NCBI RefSeq assembly: GCF_000173075.1
Contig: NZ_ABVL01000016.1
Coordinates: 62,001-126,000 of the forward strand
From: Chthoniobacter flavus Ellin428
GTDB taxonomy: Bacteria > Verrucomicrobiota > Verrucomicrobiia > Chthoniobacterales > Chthoniobacteraceae
Length of the DNA stretch: 64,000 nt
Reading direction: 5' to 3'
In this document: piece after piece, positions 44,165-52,025 of the stretch
Layout of the letters: each line of letters starts with the position of its first letter
Position numbering within the stretch: position 1 is the first letter of the stretch
Notes under the pieces: model-generated
What the model was told of the DNA's origin: nothing
Database searches by the model: none
What the model saw: only the letters and a program-made list of their open reading frames with translations
Program-made: the position numbers and the translations under genes

Positions 44165-45592
44165 TTACCGTGCACCGAAGCCGAGAAGCACCACCGGAAT
44201 GGTTTTCAGCATGATTTCGAAATCCAGCACCAGCGACCAATTGTCGATATAGCGCAGGTCGAGCTGCACCCATTCGTCGAAACTGGTGATTTTGTTGCGG
44301 CCGGCGATCTGCCACAGGCAGGTGAGCCCTGGCTTCATGCTCAAGCGGCGGCGCTGGGCGGTGCTGGCGAATTGCTCGACTTCGTAGATCGGCAGCGGGC
44401 GCGGCCCGACCAGGCTCATGTCGCCCTTGAGCACGTTGTAGAGCTGTGGAAATTCATCCAGGCTGGTGCGGCGCAGGAATTTTCCAAAGGAAGTGATACG
44501 CGGGTCCTTGTCGATCTTGAAAACCGGTCCTTCCATCTGGTTGTAGGCGGCCAGTTCCGCCTGGCGCATCTCGGCATCCGTCTCCATCGAGCGGAACTTG
44601 AACATCGTGAACGGCCGCCCGTTTTTACCCGCCCGCTTTTGCTTGAAGAAAATCGGCCCGGGGGAGGTGAGCTTGATGCCGATGGCGATGACCAGGAACA
44701 GCCAGGAGGTGAGAAGGAGGCCGATGAAGGCGCCGGTCCGATCGATCAGGCCCTTGATGGTCAATGCCCAGGAAAGATCCGGGGTGGTGCGGAAGACCAG
44801 CATGGGGCGGTCGCCGAAGATATCGAAATCCGCCCGGGCGATGGAGGTGCGAATGAAGTCCGCCGCCAGCCAGGCCTCGACCCCTTCGATTTCACAGGCG
44901 GCAATGCCTTCCTGCAGGCGGTTCAGATGGCTGTGGCCTCCAGCGAAAATCACCCGGCTCACCGAATGTTTATGCAGTGCATTGATGAGGTCGCTGATGG
45001 GCTGGATCTCGATGTCGATCTCCTCGACCACTTCCATCTCCATGATCTGCTCGGGCGTGAAGGTGTGCCGCAGTTGATGCGTATCGCCGGGCGTGCCTGC
45101 GAGGATGATTCGCTCGCGTAGATCCGCGATGTGGGAACGTTTCCGGTAGTAGACGAGGCTCAGATGTTCCCTCAGGAGCAGCAGGACGAGGGCGAAGACC
45201 ACGAAGAGCGGCATGACCGCACGGCTGGGCACATCCAGTCGCAAGAAATACGAACACGCGGCGATGATCAGCCCGAGCCAGAAGATGGCGCGGGCGATTT
45301 GGACGAGGGATTTGCCGATCGTCTTTTGCAGGAGATGGGAATAGAAGCCCTGTATCTCCAGCACGATCGGACCGAAGGGTAAAATGACGAAGAGCAACCA
45401 CTGGAAATCGGCAAACGGACCGATCGGCTTATTGTTGAAAAAGAAGAGGTCCGTTCCGAAGAAACGCAACGTGTGTGCCAGCCAGAAAGCGATGACCATC
45501 AGGAGGCCATCGGCGATCTGAAGGAATTGAAGATTGAGTTCTTGTTTTCGACCAAGCATCGGGTTTGCTGCGCGAAGCATCGCAAGAAACAT
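44165..45592 (-). CDS. Polyprenyl-phosphate priming sugar transferase (WcaJ/EPS type)
   Basis: Transfers a sugar-1-phosphate to undecaprenyl phosphate to start exopolysaccharide assembly. The 475-residue protein has four N-terminal membrane helices, a CoA-binding/Rossmann-like middle, another helix ('AFIGLLLTSWLFLVIAIGIK') and the bacterial sugar transferase domain: 'LTSPGPIFFKQKRAGKNGRP', 'FTMFKFRSMETDAE', 'FLRRTSLDEFPQLYNVLKGD', 'MSLVGPRPLPIYEVEQF' and 'KPGLTCLWQIAGRNKI'. The listed start (45592) overlaps the divergent aroD start by two bases; ATGs at 45580 or 45559 would also work and may be the real ones. Confidence 0.88.
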   Translation of the reverse strand: MFLAMLRAANPMLGRKQELNLQFLQIADGLLMVIAFWLAHTLRFFGTDLFFFNNKPIGPFADFQWLLFVILPFGPIVLEIQGFYSHLLQKTIGKSLVQIARAIFWLGLIIAACSYFLRLDVPSRAVMPLFVVFALVLLLLREHLSLVYYRKRSHIADLRERIILAGTPGDTHQLRHTFTPEQIMEMEVVEEIDIEIQPISDLINALHKHSVSRVIFAGGHSHLNRLQEGIAACEIEGVEAWLAADFIRTSIARADFDIFGDRPMLVFRTTPDLSWALTIKGLIDRTGAFIGLLLTSWLFLVIAIGIKLTSPGPIFFKQKRAGKNGRPFTMFKFRSMETDAEMRQAELAAYNQMEGPVFKIDKDPRITSFGKFLRRTSLDEFPQLYNVLKGDMSLVGPRPLPIYEVEQFASTAQRRRLSMKPGLTCLWQIAGRNKITSFDEWVQLDLRYIDNWSLVLDFEIMLKTIPVVLLGFGAR

Positions 45593-46292
45593 GAGCCGAA
45601 CAAAGAATTCGAGAGATTTACGTAAATCGCCACACGTTGTCGGGGCGGTCCATTCGCCTGGAGCCCTTCAGGCGGCCCTGAAGATTCAGCCTGGCGAGGT
45701 CGATTTCCTTGAAATTCGCGTCGATAATTTCGCCACGGCTCCCGCTCCCTTGCTTGCCGCCCTGCCCAAACTGCAGGTTCCGCTTCTGGTAACCGTCCGC
45801 CATCCGGCCGAGGGCGGTGCGAATGCCCTCGGTTTTCCGCAACGACGCGAGTTGTTCGCCCGCTTTTTGCCGCATGCGGCTTTGATCGACATCGAGCTGC
45901 GCTCCTTCGAGAAGCTGGCCGAGACCATCGCCGCCGCCCGGCGCGCCAAGGTGAAGGTCATCGCCTCCGTGCACCATTTTCATTCCATGCCCAGCACGGC
46001 GAAATTGGAGCAGTCCATTCGCCGGGCGCACGCTGCCGGGGCGGATATTTGCAAGCTGGCCGCCCTGGCCGAGACGCCGGCTGCACTGGCGAATTTACTT
46101 GGTATTTTCGCGAAAAAACATGCGCTTCCTCTCAGCGTGATGGGCATGGGCCGCTTTGGCAAAATCTCGCGTCTTTTGCTCGCCCAAGCCGGCTCGGTCC
46201 TCAATTACGGCTACCTCGACCGTCCAAACGCCAGCGGACAATGGGAGGCGCGATTGCTCAAATCGCGTCTCGCAGAATTGATCGAAATCTAA
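45591..46292 (+). CDS. aroD: 3-dehydroquinate dehydratase, type I
   Basis: Shikimate-pathway dehydratase that uses a Schiff-base lysine. The 233-residue chain has 'FLEIRVDNF' (E-x-R-x-D), 'PLLVTVRHPAEGG', the catalytic histidine in 'KVIASVHHFHSMPS', the Schiff-base lysine in 'GADICKLAALAETPA' and 'LSVMGMGRFGKISRLLL', a complete type I set. The ATG at 45591 gives 'MSRTKNSRDLRKSPHVVGAV'; a longer frame starts at 45534 but is antisense to the sugar transferase start. It is followed after 9 bases by the convergent response regulator. Confidence 0.9.
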   Translation: MSRTKNSRDLRKSPHVVGAVHSPGALQAALKIQPGEVDFLEIRVDNFATAPAPLLAALPKLQVPLLVTVRHPAEGGANALGFPQRRELFARFLPHAALIDIELRSFEKLAETIAAARRAKVKVIASVHHFHSMPSTAKLEQSIRRAHAAGADICKLAALAETPAALANLLGIFAKKHALPLSVMGMGRFGKISRLLLAQAGSVLNYGYLDRPNASGQWEARLLKSRLAELIEI

Positions 46293-46301
46293 GCGAAAAC
46301 C

Positions 46302-46691
46302 TTACGCTTTGGCCGGTTGCTGCTGCTGTTGCTGCTGCTGCAGCACCCGCATGAGGGCCGAGTAAATTTCCGAAGGCCCGAGGCCCTTGCTGACGTACCC
46401 ATTGGCGCCCGCTTTGCGCGCCGCCTGCATGGCGTCTTCGTCATAGCCCAGCCCGGTAAACATCACGATCGGCAGGCTCGCATGCTTCTCGCGGACTTTG
46501 GAAATCAGAGTAAGGCCGTCGATTTTCGGCATGCCGATATCGAGGATCAGCCCGTCGCACGGATTCAGATCGAGCCAGGATTCCACCTTGGAGCTGTCCG
46601 TCAACGAGGCCGCTGAATGGCCCTTACCGCGCAGATAAGTGGTCAGGAAGCGGTTCAGGAGCCGATTGTCGTCAACAACGAGGAAATTCAT
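46302..46691 (-). CDS. Single-domain response regulator with poly-Gln tail
   Basis: A 129-residue CheY-like receiver. 'MNFLVVDDNRLLNRFLTTYL' has the acidic pair D7-D8, the phospho-acceptor is D51 in 'GLILDIGMPKIDG', the switch threonine is T79 ('VMFTGLG') and the lysine is K102 ('YVSKGLG'). There is no output domain. The C terminus ends with eight glutamines (118-125) and 'PAKA'. I placed the start at 46691; the frame upstream to 46742 is less likely. No partner kinase is adjacent. Confidence 0.88.
   Translation of the reverse strand: MNFLVVDDNRLLNRFLTTYLRGKGHSAASLTDSSKVESWLDLNPCDGLILDIGMPKIDGLTLISKVREKHASLPIVMFTGLGYDEDAMQAARKAGANGYVSKGLGPSEIYSALMRVLQQQQQQQQPAKA
46317..46340 (-). repeat. CTG/TTG triplet tract encoding poly-Gln
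   Basis: Eight in-frame CAG/CAA codons form a pure Gln run at the end of the response regulator. Seven of the triplets differ only by C/T at one position. Such tracts can vary in length by slippage. Confidence 0.75.
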
Positions 46692-46866
46692 AAAATGGCT
46701 TATTTTTGGGCTGCGATAGTTAAGGAGTTTAGCAGTGCCCATGCCATGGCTCTAAGCGAATATACTGAAGCGAACTTCCAATATTCCTGAGCCGCATGGT
46801 AGGTTCCTACTCTGTCGGTAGTGGTTAGTTAAGCTAAATTTCGTAAACCTTCCAACGAATCCCCCC

Positions 46867-47436
46867 ATGATGCCATCCTTTTTTCCACTGCGCTCCATTC
46901 TGGGCGTTTTGGCGGCCACCATCGCTTTCGCCTTCTCCAGCTTCACGTCCACGGCATCCGCCGCCGCCACCATCGTGCTGGATGTGAAGACCGCCAGCAC
47001 CGTCGGAGCGCCGACGACCAACTATCGCAGCCGGAACGGCAGCTACGACACCTCTTTCGACCGCGAGCGCACGGTGGACGTGACCCTGCGAGCCATCGGT
47101 ATCGATCAACCCCGTCCGATCAATGTCCAGATCTGGTGGATTGGACAATTGCAAGGGAGCACCACCAAAGTCGTCTTGCACAAAAACACCACGACCAAAA
47201 ACGTCAGCAGCTCAGCTCCGCAGAGCTGGCAGGAAATCTCCGGCGAAGTCAAGGGGCGCGATCGCAACCTGCGCGGCATCCATTATCGCAAGCAAACCGG
47301 CGCCCGCATCCTCGGCTGGATCGTCCAGGCGGATGGCGACGGCCTGCACGCCGTCCAGGCCAGCGAGGCGTCTCTGCAGGCTCTGGCCGGGACTCAGGCG
47401 CTGAAGGACATGGAGACAGCCGCGGAAACCAAGTAA
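46867..47436 (+). CDS. Hypothetical secreted protein
   Basis: A 189-residue protein with a Sec signal peptide ('LAATIAFAFSSFTSTASAAA') from the ATG at 46867 (a second ATG follows directly). The mature region is beta-rich ('VLDVKTASTVGAPTTNYRSR', 'PINVQIWWIGQLQGSTTKVV', 'ARILGWIVQADGDGLHAVQA') and reminiscent of small beta-sandwich exported domains, but I do not recognise it. A family D hairpin follows the stop at 47471. Upstream 175 bases (46692-46866) contain promoter-type AT-richer sequence but no box I would assign. Confidence 0.6.
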   Translation: MMPSFFPLRSILGVLAATIAFAFSSFTSTASAAATIVLDVKTASTVGAPTTNYRSRNGSYDTSFDRERTVDVTLRAIGIDQPRPINVQIWWIGQLQGSTTKVVLHKNTTTKNVSSSAPQSWQEISGEVKGRDRNLRGIHYRKQTGARILGWIVQADGDGLHAVQASEASLQALAGTQALKDMETAAETK

Positions 47437-47470
47437 CGCTTCTCTTTTTCGGAACGCGTTTCGCAACGAG

Positions 47471-47546
47471 TCTTAATCGTAATCTTAATCTTGATCTTAA
47501 TCCCTCGGCGGAAAGATTAAGATTACGATCAAGATTAAGATTAAGA
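47471..47546. repeat. TTAATC-rich inverted repeat, family D, copy 1
   Basis: The left arm (47471-47503) is built of 'tcttaatc'-type 6-8 base units; the right arm (47514-47546) is its imperfect reverse complement, with about five mismatches in 33. The loop is 'ctcggcggaa'. A second copy with the same unit is at 60007-60082. The element is much more AT-rich than its surroundings and lies between the secreted protein gene and the TPR-AAA gene. Confidence 0.75.
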
Positions 47547-47615
47547 GCAGCGGCCCACCTTCCCCTTGCATCTCTCGCTTGTTTTGCGGCAAACCTCACC
47601 CGAGACTCCCGCCGC

Positions 47616-48974
47616 ATGTCCAAACTTGACCCTCTCCGCCAGGCCGTCGCCGTTTCGCCGGACAACGTGCCTCTGCTGCTCCTGCTTGCCCACGCTTGTC
47701 TCGACGAATGGTCGCTCGACGAGGCGCGGTCGGTCTTCGAGCGTGTGCTGACGCTGGACCCCACGCGGCCGGAGGCACGGGTAGGCATCGCCCGCATCCT
47801 GCACCTCAGCGGCAAGACGAGCGAAGCCGTGGTCCGCACCGAAGCGCTCATCGTTCAGAATCCGCAATTTGCGCCTGCCCATCTCCTCCTCGCCCGGTTG
47901 CACGCCGGGGAGGGGAATCTCGAGGCCGCCCGCACCAGCTACGCCCGCGCCCTGGCGCTCGACCCGACGGGTAAGGACCCTTCCCTGGAGAAAGAGCTCA
48001 ACGGCCATGTGCCGAAGCAGCCCCCGGCGCCCGAGAAGGTCACCGTCTCAGGGCCGGCCTGGACGCCCGAAGCCGACGAAGAGGAAAAATCCGGCCCGGA
48101 CAGCGCGGACGTCGAGCGCCCGACCCTGACCTTCGCCGACATCGGCGGCATGGAAACGGTGAAGGAAGAAATCCGGATGAAGATCATCCATCCGCTAAAG
48201 AACCCGCAGCTCTTCAAGGCTTACGGCAAGAAGATCGGCGGCGGCGTACTCCTCTACGGCCCGCCCGGTTGCGGCAAAACGCTCCTCAGTCGCGCTACCG
48301 CCGGCGAGATCAAGGCTAACTTCCTCTCCATCGGCATCCACCAGATCCTCGATCTCTATCTCGGCAATTCCGAGAAGAACCTGCACCAGCTTTTCGAACT
48401 CGCCCGCACTCACGCGCCGGCCGTGCTTTTCTTCGATGAAGTGGACGCTCTCGCCGCCGACCGCAACGACCTCAAGCGCAGCGCCGGTCGCACGCTCATC
48501 AATCAATTCCTCGCCGAAATGGACGGCAATGTCGGCAGCAACGACGGCCTGCTCATCCTCGGCGCCACCAACGCCCCGTGGCATCTCGATCCCGCGTTCC
48601 GCCGCCCGGGCCGCTTCGATCGCATCCTCTTCGTTCCGCCGCCCGATGAACCCGCGCGCGCGTCGATCATCGAGGTCATGGCCCGGGACAAGCCCATGCA
48701 CAAGCTCGACTCCGCCGCCGTGGCCAAGAAGACGAAGGATTTTTCCGGCGCCGATTTGAAGGCCGTCTTCGACATCGCCATCGAGCGCTCGCTCGCCCGG
48801 GCCATGCAGGAAAATCGCGTCATCCCGCTCGGCACCGACGACCTGCTGAAATCCGCGAAGGACGTGAAGCCCTCGACGAAAGCGTGGTTCGAGAGCGCCA
48901 AGAACTACGCGATTTATTCCAATCAAAGCGGCTTCTACGACGACGTGCTGACGTTCCTCGGCATCAAGAAATGA
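47616..48974 (+). CDS. TPR - AAA+ ATPase
   Basis: A 452-residue cytosolic protein. Residues 1-125 form about three TPR units ('ARSVFERVLTLDPTRPEARV', 'AARTSYARALALDPTGKDPS'). An acidic linker leads to an AAA+ domain of the Cdc48/PAN/FtsH group (about 165-400): Walker A 'LLYGPPGCGKTLLSRA', Walker B 'VLFFDEVDALAADRNDLK', sensor 1 'LILGATNAPWHLDPAFRRPG' with the arginine fingers, and sensor 2 region 'FSGADLKAVFDIAIERSLAR'. There is no protease or membrane domain, so it likely remodels protein complexes bound by its TPRs. The ATG at 47616 was chosen because the frame upstream runs through the family D hairpin. It overlaps the next gene (ATGA). Confidence 0.87.
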   Translation: MSKLDPLRQAVAVSPDNVPLLLLLAHACLDEWSLDEARSVFERVLTLDPTRPEARVGIARILHLSGKTSEAVVRTEALIVQNPQFAPAHLLLARLHAGEGNLEAARTSYARALALDPTGKDPSLEKELNGHVPKQPPAPEKVTVSGPAWTPEADEEEKSGPDSADVERPTLTFADIGGMETVKEEIRMKIIHPLKNPQLFKAYGKKIGGGVLLYGPPGCGKTLLSRATAGEIKANFLSIGIHQILDLYLGNSEKNLHQLFELARTHAPAVLFFDEVDALAADRNDLKRSAGRTLINQFLAEMDGNVGSNDGLLILGATNAPWHLDPAFRRPGRFDRILFVPPPDEPARASIIEVMARDKPMHKLDSAAVAKKTKDFSGADLKAVFDIAIERSLARAMQENRVIPLGTDDLLKSAKDVKPSTKAWFESAKNYAIYSNQSGFYDDVLTFLGIKK

Positions 48975-50227
48975 GTACCGCCTTTCCGCATCCGCAAATC
49001 ATGCGTGGGCTGCAGCTCAAGCAATTGGGCCGCTTTGCCGATGCCGTGACGGCGTTCAAGGAAGCGCTCGCCCAGGAGCCGAATGACGCCTTCGCGTTGC
49101 ATCAACTCGCCGGCTGCCAGTGGCGCATCGCCGAGGCGCGCCGGGAAGCGCTGCAGACGATCGATCAAGCCATCGCCATCGAGCCGAATGGCGCCGAGCA
49201 CCATGTGTTGCGCGCCTTCATCCTCTGCGCGCTCGATCGTCCAAAGGAAGCGCTCCTCTCCACGCAGATGGCCCTCTCGCTGGACCCCAACGATTCTTAC
49301 GCGCACACCGCCGAAGCGCAGGCTTACCTGCAAATGGAAAACTGGCCGCTCGCCGAACGTTCCGCCCGCGAGGCGCTGGCCCTCGACGCCGATAATTCCG
49401 GCGCGGCCAATCAACTCGCCCAGGCGCTCCGCCTGCAAAATAAGCTGGCCGAAAATGCCGCGCACCTCGCCGGCATGCTGGCCCGCGATCCCGAGGACGC
49501 TTTCACCCACGCCAACGCCGGTTGGGCCGCGCTGCAGCGCGGAGAGCATCGCGCCGCCGAGGTGCACTTCCGCGAAGCATTACGGCTCGATCCGGATTTC
49601 GATTACGCCCGCGAAGGCCTGCTCTCCAGCTTCCGCGCCCGCTCGCCGCTCTATCGCGGCTATCTGAAATACTGCTTCGCCATGGCGCGCCTGAATCGCG
49701 GCGCGCGCTGGGCCGTCATTCTCGGTTTCTACTTCGGCTCTCGCGTCGCGCATTATCTGCCCGGCGGTTACATCATCGTCGCGCTCTATTTCCTTTTCGT
49801 CCTCTGGGTGTGGGTCGCCCGGCCCGTCGGCAATGCCATGCTGCTCGCCGACCGCTTTGCCCGCTTCGCCTTGCGTCCCGCGGAAAAGATCGAAGCCGCC
49901 GCGGTATCCAGTTGCCTGGCCATTGGCATCACCGGCTTCATCCTCAACCTCGCGCTGAATTGGGACTCGGCCATGCTCGCCGGTGTTGGCGGGGTGGCCA
50001 TCGCCTTTCCGCTTTCGCTGGTCTTCACGAATCAATCCGTCCTTGGACGGTGGATCTTCGGCGGCATCTCCGGCGTGACCTTCGTCGCGACCATCCTCGG
50101 CGTGATCGCCGACGCCATCTCGCTCGCCAGCGCGCCCCTCTTCGTCGGCTTGTCCCTCGGCGCCTGCGTGGCCTGCGCCGCCTGCACCTGGCTCGGCAAC
50201 ATCCGCGCGCTCTACAAACGCGGGTAG
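48971..50227 (+). CDS. TPR-repeat membrane protein
   Basis: A 418-residue protein. The N-terminal 220 residues are about six TPR repeats ('AVTAFKEALAQEPNDAFALH', 'ALLSTQMALSLDPNDSYAHT', 'AEVHFREALRLDPDFDYARE'). The C-terminal half has about five membrane helices ('YIIVALYFLFVLWVWVARPV', 'SSCLAIGITGFILNLALNW', 'GVTFVATILGVIADAISLAS'). The start overlaps the AAA gene stop by 4 bases, so the two are translationally coupled. A membrane receptor working with the TPR-AAA protein is the natural inference, but neither the cargo nor the process is known. Confidence 0.83.
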   Translation: MSTAFPHPQIMRGLQLKQLGRFADAVTAFKEALAQEPNDAFALHQLAGCQWRIAEARREALQTIDQAIAIEPNGAEHHVLRAFILCALDRPKEALLSTQMALSLDPNDSYAHTAEAQAYLQMENWPLAERSAREALALDADNSGAANQLAQALRLQNKLAENAAHLAGMLARDPEDAFTHANAGWAALQRGEHRAAEVHFREALRLDPDFDYAREGLLSSFRARSPLYRGYLKYCFAMARLNRGARWAVILGFYFGSRVAHYLPGGYIIVALYFLFVLWVWVARPVGNAMLLADRFARFALRPAEKIEAAAVSSCLAIGITGFILNLALNWDSAMLAGVGGVAIAFPLSLVFTNQSVLGRWIFGGISGVTFVATILGVIADAISLASAPLFVGLSLGACVACAACTWLGNIRALYKRG

Positions 50228-50237
50228 GGGCGGTTCT

Positions 50238-51170
50238 TTAATTCCGTCGCAGCCCCGGCGCCTGTTTGCCCAGTGCCGCATAAACCTCCGCTCGAATCGC
50301 TGCCACCGTCCTCCGTAACGCCACGCTTCCCGCCGCAACCACACGAATTGCCCACCCACCTTTAACCAGCGCACTGCAACCCACCCACGCGTCCTCCGCG
50401 TGCAAATCATGGATCTGCTGCCAGCACTTCGCATCCGTCCGCAAGTGGGGTGAAATCACAAAACAACTCGCGTAGTACGCCTCCGGAAATGGGGCCCGCA
50501 TCGCCGCGAGGGTCGGGCTCTCCGGCGTGAGCACGTACCGCTCCCGGGCAATCTTCCCGGTCCCCAGAAAAATCTCCGTCTCCCAGTCCAACTCGGTAAA
50601 GGCAAACACTTCCCCCGAAGCCGTCCGCCCCGGCGCAATCATCTCGATGAGCAACGCCTCGCCGCCTTCCTCCACGCGCACCGTCGTCCGCTGTCGATAA
50701 CGCGCTCCACCTTGCGGAATGAACATCTCCGGCCAGCTCTCCAGCCACCCGCCGCTGGCCACCCGAAATTCCTGCGTCACCCGCGCATCGCCTTCCACAA
50801 TCCGATGCGCCCGGCTGGCACTCGGTGCGGTGAGCAACACCCGCGCGCCCGATTCCACGGTCACGTCGTAGTGCACGCGATCTCCCGCCAACAATCCCGC
50901 TGTCGGATTTACGACATTCACCACCAGCACATCTTCTTCGAGATGCGGCTTGCTCAAATGCACCGGCGCACAAAACGACTGCTCCCGTAAATAAGTCCGC
51001 CCCAGTTCATCCACACTGCACACCAGCCGCAAGTGCCCGCTGAGTCCTCGTCCTCCCCGTTTGTCATCCTGAGCGGAGTGCCCCGGTGGCAAAGCGGCGG
51101 GGCACGCAGTCGAAAGACCCCGCGATTTCACCAGGGGTGTCTCCGCGTCCTCACATTCCTCCGCACTCAC
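50238..51170 (-). CDS. ureD: Urease accessory protein UreD, with repeat-derived N terminus
   Basis: UreD (UreH) binds the urease apoenzyme and, with UreF and UreG, guides nickel insertion. The recognisable part starts at about 'GHLRLVCSVDELGRTYLREQ' and has 'LSKPHLEEDVLVVNVVNPTA', 'VLLTAPSASRAHRIVEGDAR' and 'WLESWPEMFIPQGGARYRQR', all normal. The 40 or so residues before it ('CPAALPPGHSAQDDKRGG' and around) are the translation of a family A repeat (51063-51133). A GTG at 51170 overlaps the ureG stop and gives the longest product (310 residues); a GTG at 51023 is an alternative start just after the repeat but would remove 'GHLRL'. It is the last gene of the urea locus. Confidence 0.88.
   Translation of the reverse strand: MSAEECEDAETPLVKSRGLSTACPAALPPGHSAQDDKRGGRGLSGHLRLVCSVDELGRTYLREQSFCAPVHLSKPHLEEDVLVVNVVNPTAGLLAGDRVHYDVTVESGARVLLTAPSASRAHRIVEGDARVTQEFRVASGGWLESWPEMFIPQGGARYRQRTTVRVEEGGEALLIEMIAPGRTASGEVFAFTELDWETEIFLGTGKIARERYVLTPESPTLAAMRAPFPEAYYASCFVISPHLRTDAKCWQQIHDLHAEDAWVGCSALVKGGWAIRVVAAGSVALRRTVAAIRAEVYAALGKQAPGLRRN
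51063..51133. repeat. Family A repeat, single arm inside ureD
   Basis: It begins 'gtcatcctgagcggagtg' and continues with 'ggggcacgcagtcgaaag', matching the left arm at 15489-15545 closely. Only one arm is present. It lies in frame within the N-terminal coding region of ureD, between the ureG stop and the first conserved UreD residues. Confidence 0.7.
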
Positions 51171-51784
51171 ACAAACAACACCTCACGCCGTAACCATGCG
51201 AGCAACTCCTCCTTGCCCTTCTCCGAGCGCAAGTCGGCAAACAAAAACGGCCGTTCGCCGCGCATCAGCTTCGCATCCCGCGCCATCACCTGCAGATCCG
51301 CGCCCACATAAGGCGCCAGCTCGATCTTGTTGATGAGCAGCAGATCGCTGTGCCGAATCGCCGGCCCGCCCTTGCGCGGAATCTTGTCCCCCTCGGCCAC
51401 ATCGATGACGTAAATGAACGCCTCCACCAACTCCGGCGAAAACGTCGCCGACAAATTATCCCCGCCGCTCTCCACGAGAATCACCTCCACCTCCGGATGC
51501 CGTTTCTCGAGCTCCGCGATCGCCGCCATGTTCATGGACGTATCGTCGCGAATCGCCGTGTGCGGGCACCCGCCCGTCTCCACGCCGATTACGCGCTCTG
51601 CCGGCAGCGCCTCGTTGCGCACGAGAAACTCCGCATCCTCGCGCGTGTAGATGTCATTGGTCACCACCGCCAGCGACATCTCCTCGCGCAACCACTGGCA
51701 AAGCCGCAATACGAGCATCGTCTTCCCCGAGCCCACCGGCCCGCCGATCCCGATTCGAACAGCACGTTTTTTGGATGAAGTCAC
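51167..51784 (-). CDS. ureG: Urease accessory GTPase UreG
   Basis: GTPase that delivers nickel to urease, 205 residues. P-loop 'RIGIGGPVGSGKTMLVLRLC', 'VVTNDIYTREDAEFLVR', the metal-binding C-P-H in 'VIGVETGGCPHTAIRDDTSM', 'LVESGGDNLSATFSPELVEA' and 'LLINKIELAPYVGADL' are all present, so it looks fully functional. The stop overlaps the ureD GTG start. It is separated from ureF by the GMC oxidoreductase pair and about 240 bases of repeat-bearing DNA, so it has to be transcribed through them or from its own promoter. Confidence 0.95.
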   Translation of the reverse strand: MTSSKKRAVRIGIGGPVGSGKTMLVLRLCQWLREEMSLAVVTNDIYTREDAEFLVRNEALPAERVIGVETGGCPHTAIRDDTSMNMAAIAELEKRHPEVEVILVESGGDNLSATFSPELVEAFIYVIDVAEGDKIPRKGGPAIRHSDLLLINKIELAPYVGADLQVMARDAKLMRGERPFLFADLRSEKGKEELLAWLRREVLFV

Positions 51785-51892
51785 TCCGCTTTTCTAGCGC
51801 ACTTCCCTCCGGTGGAAAGTCTTTAGGCCATTTGCCGCGATGGGATCGCCAGCTAAGGCGTCAAATTTGGAGCACCAGCACCGTAAAAAAGC

Positions 51893-51985
51893 CGTCATGC
51901 TGAGCGGAGCGGGGAAGCACGGGCGGAGTCGAAGCACCTCCAATCTCCGCGGGTTTTCGCGCGGAGCGGTGTTTTTACGAAGGCG
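51893..51985. repeat. Family A repeat, single arm
   Basis: It starts 'gtcatgctgagcggagcg' and runs 'gggaagcacgggcggagtcg' to the 'gggttttcgcgcggagcg' tail. It is nearly the same as 5241-5315 over about 75 bases. It occupies the 241-base gap between the GMC oxidoreductase stop and the ureG start, where I see no gene. Confidence 0.7.
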
Positions 51986-52025
51986 CTGGCGCTACGGATC
52001 GAGCGCCAGGCCGTTCGAATAGCCG

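Noticed and set aside
47471..47546. The TTAATC units as a possible CRISPR array
   Set aside because: Units are 6-8 bases with no spacers, and the two halves are inverted; no cas genes.
51785..52025. An insertion sequence next to ureG
   Set aside because: No transposase frame or terminal inverted repeat pair, only a single family A arm.
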